In this document: one piece after another, positions 56,913 through 64,000 of the stretch
Layout: every line of letters begins with the position of its first letter
How positions within the stretch are numbered: the stretch's first letter is position 1
NCBI GenBank assembly: GCA_013400115.1
Contig: VXBP01000228.1
Location: forward strand, 1,021,365-1,085,364
Length of the DNA: 64,000 nt
From: Rhinopomastus cyanomelas
Lineage: Eukaryota > Chordata > Aves > Bucerotiformes > Rhinopomastidae
Direction of reading: 5' to 3'
Position numbers and translations under genes: made by a program
Notes under the pieces: model-generated
Seen by the model: only the letters and a program-made list of their open reading frames with translations
Told to the model about the DNA's origin: nothing
Database searches by the model: none

Positions 56913-57201
56913 GGATGAAGCCAGGCTCTTCTCAATGTCATCTAGTGATAGGATGAGGGGCAATGAGTGTAAGCTGGAACATAGGAGGTTCCACCCGATG
57001 GAACTTCTTCCCAGTGAGGGTGACGGAGCACTGGAACAGGTTGCCCAGGGTGGTTGTGGAGTCTCCTTCACTGGAGATGTTTAAGACTCACCTGGATATG
57101 TTCCTGTGTGACTTGGTCTAGGTGATCCTGCTGTGGCAGGGGTATTGGATTAGATGATCTTTCGATGTCCCTTCCAATCCCTATTGATTCTATGAGTCTA
57201 T
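56913..57201 (+). mobile_element. CR1 copy, young subfamily, right arm of an inverted pair
   Basis: Sense CR1 from GGATGAAGCCAGGCTCTTC through GGAACATAGGAGGTTCCACC, CACTGGAACAGGTTGCCC and GACTTGGTCTAGGTGATCCTG to GATTCTATGAGTCTATAAG. Confidence 0.93.
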
Positions 57202-57202
57202 A

Positions 57203-57290
57203 AGCTGATCCTGCTGTGGCAGGGGGTGTTGGACTAGATGATCTTTTCGAGGTCCTTTCCAACCCCTAATGTTTCTATGATTCTATGATA
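57203..57290 (+). mobile_element. Second CR1 3' tail in tandem
   Basis: CTGATCCTGCTGTGGCAGGG, TTGGACTAGATGATCTTTTCG, AGGTCCTTTCCAACCCC, TTTCTATGATTCTATGATAG: a separate CR1 3' end placed directly after the tail of the previous copy. Confidence 0.92.
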
Positions 57291-58849
57291 GAATCATTGT
57301 TTGCCTGAACACACTTTACAGCCAGCAGAATCCTGACCTGCTCACTTTCTAGAGGTAACCATAATCTCATCAGATAGATTAGCAAAGCAATAGTATCCCT
57401 GCAATCATAGCATCTTCACATGCAAATCAATGCATCCAGATGCTCTCGTGCTTATCCATGCTCTTGGGGCAGGCATGATTTTGCATAGATGTTTTACCAT
57501 TATTTATCAAACAATCAGTTGGCCAAAGGCAAGAGAAACTAGGATAGTAGAAAAGAGGAGTGCTGTGAAGTCCAGCAAAGTTAAATGGCCAGATGCTATC
57601 AGTGTGAGTGCCAGCACCCCAGTGATAGACAGATCAAGAGGACAAGTATTCTAGAAGGAGGAACTGGGAGGGTAGGCAGGGGAAATGGCAGGTTCTTCTT
57701 GTTATGCAGATGATACAGAGAGAGAAGCAAGTTGCTTCTCCAATCATATTCCTTAACAGAAATGTCTGGAAAAGCATCTCTTCACATCTGCTTTCTAAGA
57801 GATGACAGAAGCAGCAGCACCACTGTCAGTTAACTCTCCTGTGAGTTGCTGGGAATAGAAAACAGCCAAGGCTGCATTTGCCTGCTAGAGCAGTGACATT
57901 TCACTGACATGCATCCCATATTAATGCAGCCTCGGCACTACCCAGAGCCACTCACCTTCTTCCCACTTCACCCCACACAAGTCCTCAACTAAATGATGCT
58001 CTTGTTAAGATCCTTTAGGGTCTGATACTTGGAAGATGAAACATTCCTCCCCAGTCCAGACCATCATACTTTTCTATTTCTCTGGGTGCAGAAGCAGAAG
58101 CTCTGTTCTGGAAATACAACCTCAAACATGAATGTGCTGAACTCCTGCAGCTGCTGGTTAAAGCAGTTCCTAAAAGACAAACAAGAACCAACAGCTTATT
58201 AACACCCTTGGGTGGTATTTGCCATGTATCAGTGTGATAGGTCTCATATTAAAATGATACACGGTGGTCATGTCAAACAAAATCAGAGCTACCTGCCTGC
58301 AGACAAAAGACTCTTGTGTGTAGCCAATAACACACTGTACTGAGAATCTGCTCCCATCCCCAAGGCCTGTTAAACTTCATCCTGAGATGGATTAGAACCT
58401 AAGAGGGCTATTTAGACTCTAAACATTTATCTTGTGCTGCTAGTCGCCTTGGCAAAATTCCACAGTGTAAATGGCTTTTGTTATTCCTGGAGCTGGGTGT
58501 TCACAGCGTGAAGTGACTGCTGCCACAGGAGTGCCACTTCCTAAGAAACCTAATCGCATCGCCCTGGAAATGGACACCGCTAAGCCGGTTACCAGACACA
58601 GCAGGCAAAGTGGTTAAAGAAACAAACGATTTACATAGTGCTGATGTCATCGGCTTCACTGTGATGTTTGGACCATTGAACTCACGAGTCTTCCCTCACA
58701 TTTCACGGGCTTTAGCAAAAGTGAAGTTGGATGAAGACACTGAACCAAAGACCAGTTTGCAAATTCATCACTGGGTGACTAAAAGGAAGACAAATATGTG
58801 ATATGAAAGACAATGTTTTTAACAAATGTGAATCTTTGTTAAAATAAGG
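57291..58849. other. Intergenic, no gene recognised
   Basis: No supported exon or known repeat in about 1.5 kb. Confidence 0.4.
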
Positions 58850-59055
58850 AAAACCTTTTTCACTGTGAAGGAACAGCACTGGCACAGGCTGCCCAGAGAG
58901 GTGGCGGAGTCTCCTGCTCTGGACCCATTCAGAACCCACCTGAATGAGCTCCTGTATGAACTGTCCTAGGTGATCCTGCTGTGGTGAGGGGGGTTGGACT
59001 AGGTGATCTCTAGAGGTCCATTCCAACCCCTAACATTCTGGAGATGCGGAGATTC
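58850..59055 (+). mobile_element. CR1 3' fragment
   Basis: TTTTTCACTGTGAAGGAACAGC, CTGGCACAGGCTGCCCAGAGAGG, GGAGTCTCCTGCTCTGGACC, CTAGGTGATCCTGCTGTGG and GATCTCTAGAGGTCCATTCC, with a decayed tail. It lies about 550 bp before the SLC18A2 start codon. Confidence 0.85.
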
Positions 59056-59417
59056 TGTTTCTTGATAAGCTTAACACAGTTAAATCACTTTTCTAACACT
59101 GAGAAGAAGACATTCATAGTGATGGTGATCAAATGCCACTGGCTGACAAGAGAAATGAGCAGTTAGAAGCCAAATGGTGCAAATTCCTTGTTTTAGGACA
59201 AGGACCACGTAGTAGCACTATTACCACTTGGCTTGCCAACAGGACACACTGCTTGCTTCGTGTTCAAGGATACAGTGGGGACTTTTACCTCCTCTGTATC
59301 TGTCCTGGCCCATCCCAGGGGGTACAGGGGGTTCTGTGGAACGGAGGAGGAGAGGGGAGTCCCCTCCCTGCTCCTATTCCAGCACTCTCAGGGCTCGCTC
59401 GGGGACCAGAAGTGCCG

Positions 59418-59456
59418 CCTCCTCCTCCTCCTCCTCCTCTTCCTCCTCCTCCTCCC
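59418..59456. repeat. CCT/AGG trinucleotide repeat
   Basis: (CCT)n with one TCTT interruption, about 39 bp, in the probable SLC18A2 5' UTR or promoter. On the other strand it is a purine-only AGG repeat, which produces an artificial poly-Glu frame. Confidence 0.92.
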
Positions 59457-59601
59457 CGCTGGTGCCCAGCCGGCTCGCAGCGAGCGGCTGCCCGGTGAGC
59501 GGCTGAGGCGGGGGCTGCGGAGCTGGGGGCTGCCGGCCGGGCTCCCGGCTCGCACCCGCGGCCACCTGGGACCTGAGTCTGTGCGCAGCGGGGCCAGGAC
59601 C

Positions 59602-59722
59602 ATGGCTTGGGGAGAACTGAACCTCCTCCGCTGGCTCCGGGAGAGCCGGCAGTCCAGGAAACTCATCCTGCTCATCGTGTTCATCGCCTTGCTCCTGGAC
59701 AACATGCTGCTCACCGTGGTCG
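59602..59722 (+). CDS. SLC18A2: SLC18A2 first coding exon
   Basis: 121 nt: residues 1-40 and the first base of codon 41. It begins MAWGELNLLRWLRESRQSRK and ends LLTVV. The donor is GTCG|GTAGGT. The frame is open upstream to 59233, but the upstream residues look like translated UTR and have no counterpart in VMAT proteins, so the ATG at 59602 is taken as the start. Confidence 0.93.
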
Positions 59723-62700
59723 GTAGGTAGAATGAGGGGATCGCGGGTTCGTTGGGGTTTTTTCCCTTCCCCATTTATGCCGCGAACAATCTCCGGTGAC
59801 AGATGTCCTCCCTGAATGCATCATCAATTCTCTCAAACCTTTTCGAGCTCTGGTTTTGTTCTAATCATGCATGTTGTCATGCACGCTGTAAACACACCGC
59901 CATGGACACAGCAAAGTCTCGCTATTAGCTGCAGGACAGGGAACAGTCGAAAAGATCTTAATAATTCTTTTAATTCTACCGAACACCAGAATGCTTCACG
60001 GAAGGACAATATTTTTAGCTTATCACCGGCTTTTCTGCTGTGGTCGTGCAGCTGAAACAACAGGCTAGATAATGTGGGAGATGCCTGTTTCCTTGTGATA
60101 GTTCTTCTCACCCCCACATTGGTCTCAGTAGGTTAATGAGAAGACTATCTATCTATAAGAGAAATGGGTTTTAAGAAAAGCAATTCTGTGAGTTGGTTTC
60201 ATAAAATAATCCAAGTTTTCATCAAAGTCAAGGATACAACTTTCACTGGCTTCATAATGCCAAGATTTAGGAATCTACTCAATTAAAACACTTGAACATT
60301 TTCAACTTGTAGCTTTAGAAGTCCTCATATTCCAGTGTCTACATGAGTTTAATGAGAAGGGTTCAGACAAAGCAGTGGCTCACACAGCCACCCACCTGAC
60401 TGCACACACCTCTCTAAGAAGTGAATTGAGCTGTGCAGAACCAGCTCTCCAACGATGCTGCACTGTTGCCCTCCAAATCGGGCTCCTGAATTGCTCGGGG
60501 GACTTCAGTGTAAACCTCATTTCAAAATGTATGTAATTTCAGCAAGCTGATTTGGGATTTTCTTTTACTCAAATATACCTTCTTAGAAACTTATTAACAT
60601 TTAATTACTTCTAATTAATGTGAATAAATGATCACATTTCATAGCTTATTCACTTCCGTGTGCTAGAAGCCCTAGAAAATACTACTGCTTGCAGCCTGAC
60701 TGCACGAGCGGACTTTTCTAGGAAGAGCTGCAAGCCAAGGAGGGGTGATTCTGTCACCAGCACTAAATTGGATGAAGCTGACATCTGTTTTTACAGATTC
60801 TGAAATGCTAATTTCTGAGATAAATGCTAATGTGATTAGGTCCTGAAGCACATAAAGGGAGTCCATTATGGGTGATCTTTACAAGGTACTCTTTAAAAAA
60901 ACAATGAGATATGCAAACACCAACAGATTGGTTCTGGTTATAATACAGAAGTGCTACCTTTTTTTCCTTCTTATGGCTGTTCCTTATAAATATTTCTAGT
61001 GGCCTATTTCAGAAATGTGTTTTATTCATATTTGTTTTGTATTTTGGTTCAATAACAGTTTCAGTGCTTTTCTCTTCTTTCGTGTTTTTCCAACTTAATA
61101 AATGGATTTGTGAGGTGGTGCAGCAAAGAGACTCTTCACACACGGGTTTTCACAGTATCACAGTATCACAGTATTACCAAGGTTGGAAGAGACCTTGCTT
61201 ACATTTGGTGTTCTGAATGATGTTTGTACAAACCACCTTATATTTATGAGAACTGGTAAAAAATGAAGACCAATGTAACAGAACATTTGGTTTCACGGGT
61301 GTGTTTTTTCCCATAAGCAGAAATTCTATTTCACTTTGGTGTTTCCATTGTTCAAATGTATGTGCTTTGTAGAAAAGCCTTGTGTTTCCTAATCAATGGT
61401 AAAATGAGCAAGAAAATGTGGTGACTCCATTTACAAACAGTCTGATGGTAAGATGCCAATATATTCTATTTGTTTTTCCAGTGCCAATAATTCCCAGTTA
61501 CCTTTACAGCATCAAACATGAGAAAAATGCCACAGAAATCCAGACGGCTAAGCCTAGCGTAGTCTCACCAACGATGGACAATTTTCAGAGCATCTTCTCC
61601 TACTATGACAACTCAACGATGGTTACTGGAAATGAATCTGGTAAAACACAACCTGGAGAGCTGCATCATACTCAGACAGAACAAATGACAGTAGACGTGA
61701 CTCCTTCCCCGCCTGACTGCCCTAAGGAAGATAAGGACCTGCTGAATGAAAATGTTCAAGTCGGCCTCTTGTTTGCTTCAAAAGCAACGGTGCAGCTAAT
61801 CACTAACCCCTTCATAGGGCCACTGACAAACAGGTATGTTACTTAAAATCATAGACTGTATTGGGTTTGAAGGGACTTCCAAAGGTCATCTAGTCCAGCT
61901 CCTGAAGTTATTAATGTACTTCTGCTACGTTACCCTGTTAGCATTTTATTGTGGTGCCTTAGTCTGGGTTAGAATTTCCAGCAAAGTCTTTTTGACTCTG
62001 TTGTGGCCCTGGTTTAGAATCCTAGAATCATTCAGGTTGGAAAAGACCCTTGGGGTTATTGAGTCCAACCATCAGCCTTACTCTACAAGTTCTCCCCTAA
62101 ACCTTACTTGCCTTCTGATGTTATCTGGAAGAATACGCTAGTGAATCCGAGTTGGTGATCATCTCCAAACATCTACATCCTTTCCAGAATAACCTGGTAG
62201 GCTACTCATGAGCCATCTGATAAGTTCAGTACCCTACACTTCCCTTCCAGCTTCTGAGAGCTCAGTGTTTTCTAGAAACTTCTGCTGAAACGGTGTTGAA
62301 ACAGCTTCAGTACAATTACATGAGGCCACCTACACTAGGCAAATATGTACCAGGAGACAGGGTTCAGTTGCCCCTTTGCTCCTCCCACAGAGATGCACAG
62401 CTCTTGGTGTGCTTTGACATTCAATGATTTGAAGTTGAGTGAGGTTGGAATCAGTGGAAGATTCACCTGGCTTTCAGCGAAAAATGAACAAGGCTCACAC
62501 TTTGCTGATGCCATGTTCACCACCGAGTTCAGTCAACATGTAATCCATCCCAGCCTTCACGTTCTCTCTGAATTCTTCACATATATGTGATGTCTTGAAC
62601 AAACTCTGTTCAAATGCTGCTTTGTAGAAATTCTATTTGAGCCATGTTCATGGGTACAAGCACTGGCATCAGTGACTTACAAACATTCCTCCCCAAAATT

Positions 62701-64000
62701 TAAACACCAGAGACATTTACATGGAGATGCAAAGGTATTTATAATATAATTTCTTTTTTAAAATTTGACAAGTATTTATTTAATAAGTATTTATTTTAAT
62801 GATTGTTTTATTTTAAAAAGCAATTTGATTTTGATGTTGACGTGTAATGGTCCCCACGTCAGCAGCTGCTGTCCTCCTAAGCAGAATGAGATCATTCTCT
62901 GGAGGAAATAAACTCCAAATTGTATTTAGCTGGGTCACTGGTTTTCACATCTTATTTAAGCTGTTTTTATAAAGAAGAATTTTTCCTTTTAGTAAATAAT
63001 AAGCTGCAAAATCTGTCCTTGTAAGCCACTTCTGTTTGAGCAGTCAGGGCCTGTCATGTGTGACAGTACCCCAAGCACACTCCAGTGGTGGATGTTTCGG
63101 GTCTGCAAGTCAAAACTACCTTTCTTGAGGTTTCCAGCCTACGTATTTCAGTCTGAGGGAAGGGTACCCAATGGGTGGCTGAGGAGCAGTTTGACTCACA
63201 GCCTTGTGAATTCAGAACCTGTAGTCAATGTGTGGAACTGATCTAAACACAAATGCTTTAAATGAGATAGATGGTTTCATTTCTGTCTCATTTCACCTTG
63301 CCCCCTCCTGCACCCCACCTACACTGGCACAGGCATGCCAGGGCAGAATTGGTTTTCCACAAGTATTGCTGCAGGCTGACGAGGAAAATGGAATTGTGAT
63401 ACCTAGATTTCCATATTGTTTTCTAAGAGTATGATAACTCATCCACTTATTCTTCATCACGTTATAATGCTGAATAATAATTTGACAGTAGTGCTTCAGA
63501 TCCTCTTCTGGAGTTTTCTAAGGGTCTAAATTACCACGCTATTGATGTTTAGTTTACTCTGTTAGCATTATCTCCAGCACCAGCCAAACCAGGAGAAAAG
63601 CAATAATCCACTCCATGTTCTCAACGGCTTTTTCAACAGCAAAGTTAGATCTTACTGTAGATATTATCTCCACTCCTTCTGTCGTAGATAACTGCCTAAG
63701 GAAGAGGGTGTGTGTCCCTGCTGATGCCTCCCCATACGCCTGCACATTTCAGGACCACAGCCTAGTGCTACCTGTGCCAAGGTGTGGGGTTACATCTCTC
63801 CTCTGAAGCTGTTGGCCAGGATGTGTGATCCACCCTTAGGTTTGGCAGCGGGGCAGTAGGTGGTTTTGTATCATCTCCTGTCGATGGCAAGAGCAAGGGT
63901 GACAGCACACGAGCACGAACCACAGTGCTATGAGCTGAGATTTCCTCCTGGACACATCCTACAGGATTTGGTCTGGAGCTGAGTGTGTGACTGCAATCAC
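59602..64000 (+). CDS. SLC18A2: SLC18A2 (VMAT2) vesicular monoamine transporter, 5' part only
   Basis: Join(59602-59722, 61482-61833, continuing beyond the window); residues 1-157 plus two bases of codon 158. VMAT2 is a 12-TM major facilitator superfamily antiporter in synaptic and granule membranes. It exchanges luminal H+ for cytosolic dopamine, serotonin, noradrenaline or histamine. Seen here: a cytosolic N-terminus, TM1 at about residues 20-41 with Asp33 (the conserved TM1 acid) in LLLDNMLLTVV, PIIPSYLYSIKHEKNATE, a large luminal loop with sequons at 56, 84 and 91 and Cys120, then EDKDLLNENVQVGLLFASKA of TM2 with Lys141. Human VMAT2 is 514 residues, so about a third is present. Pro154 (FIGPLTNR), where I recall Leu in human VMAT2 and Pro in VMAT1, is the only notable difference. 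The start has a strong context (ACCATGG). Confidence 0.95.
59723..61481 (+). other. SLC18A2: SLC18A2 intron (1,759 bp, phase 1)
   Basis: Begins GTAGGT and ends TATTTGTTTTTCCAG. Contains a CR1 tail fragment at 61151-61197 and otherwise AT-rich unique sequence. Confidence 0.88.
61151..61197 (-). mobile_element. CR1 tail fragment in SLC18A2 intron
   Basis: CACAGTATCACAGTATCACAGTATTACCAAGGTTGGAAGAGACC: three tail units and the start of an antisense CR1 3' end, truncated. Confidence 0.75.
61482..61833 (+). CDS. SLC18A2: SLC18A2 second coding exon
   Basis: 352 nt: completes codon 41 (Val) and ends with two bases of codon 158 (Arg). It encodes the end of TM1, the luminal loop with YYDNSTMVTGN, Cys120, and TM2 up to PLTN. 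The donor is ACAG|GTATGT. The loop is the most variable part, as in other VMATs. Confidence 0.96.
61845..61906 (-). mobile_element. CR1 3' fragment
   Basis: AAATCATAGACTGTATTGGGTTTGAAGGGACTTCCAAAGGTCATCTAGTCCAGCTCCTG: diverged antisense 3' end, only 12 bp after the exon donor. Confidence 0.82.
62017..62110 (-). mobile_element. CR1 3' fragment (AGTCCAACCAT subfamily)
   Basis: AGAATCCTAGAATCATTCAGGTTGGAAAAGACCC, TTATTGAGTCCAACCATCAGCC and TCCCCTAAACC: antisense 3' end, truncated. Confidence 0.9.

Larger units (their letters stand above)
59385..59745 (+). promoter_or_regulatory. SLC18A2: CpG island at the SLC18A2 5' end
   Basis: GC-rich, CpG-dense stretch covering the probable 5' UTR and first coding exon. 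It contains a CCT trinucleotide repeat (59418-59456). No TATA box at a convincing distance was seen, which suits a CpG-island promoter. The transcription start is not defined. Confidence 0.7.
61834..64000 (+). other. SLC18A2: SLC18A2 intron, continues past the window
   Basis: Begins GTATGT. No exon coding for the next expected residues (an IGYPIP-like start) was found up to 64000. Holds two CR1 ends at 61845-61906 and 62017-62110. The rest is AT-rich, with TATTTATTTAATAAG-type runs near 62770. Confidence 0.8.

Noticed and set aside
59374..59565. Minus-strand poly-Glu frame and plus-strand poly-Leu signal-like peptide near SLC18A2
   Set aside because: Both come from the CCT trinucleotide repeat. 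The real start at 59602 matches VMAT2.
1..64000. tRNA, rRNA, CRISPR, operon or phage-like features
   Set aside because: No tRNA B-box (GGTTCGAATCC-like) or spaced repeat array was seen, and the window is vertebrate chromosomal DNA.

Overview
The window is from a bird nuclear genome. Two things show this. First, about thirty pieces of the non-LTR retrotransposon CR1 lie on both strands, many ending in the octamer-type tail (ATTCTATGATTCTATGA or ATTCTGTGATTCTGTGA), and there are two solo LTRs of an avian endogenous retrovirus type. Second, two spliced vertebrate genes, KCNK18 and SLC18A2, sit in the order and orientation known from other amniotes (VAX1 - KCNK18 - SLC18A2 - PDZD8). The species cannot be named. 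The high density of similar CR1 copies would suit a CR1-rich lineage, but that is only a suggestion.

Layout. 1-25 kb: no protein-coding gene recognised. This should be the VAX1-KCNK18 interval. It holds a nested CR1 pair at the left edge, a solo LTR (2.7-3.26 kb), a large CpG-rich domain (about 5.45-8.46 kb) with a four-copy 49-bp minisatellite and a 19-N assembly gap, a second CpG island (13.43-13.86 kb) with a CTCF-like motif, further CR1 copies and a second LTR (17.07-17.44 kb). 25.04-30.47 kb: KCNK18 (TRESK, a two-pore-domain potassium channel), complete in three coding exons encoding 391 residues, with a 300-bp purine tract in intron 2. 30.5-59.3 kb: intergenic DNA with many CR1 copies, a small CpG-rich element carrying a CTCF-like motif near 41.3 kb, a palindromic E-box/ACGTG cluster near 31.97 kb, an AT microsatellite and a head-to-head CR1 pair near 56.9 kb. 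59.4-64 kb: the CpG-island promoter and first two coding exons of SLC18A2 (vesicular monoamine transporter 2); the remaining exons lie to the right of the window.

The two genes do not form a pathway. KCNK18 sets background K+ conductance in sensory neurons and SLC18A2 loads monoamines into synaptic vesicles; they are ancient neighbours transcribed in the same direction. I saw no new multi-gene system. The most interesting protein-level point is that this bird TRESK keeps the 14-3-3-type serine site but lacks the calcineurin docking motif and the three regulated serines I recall from human TRESK. Most other findings concern repeats and candidate regulatory DNA and are graded accordingly.
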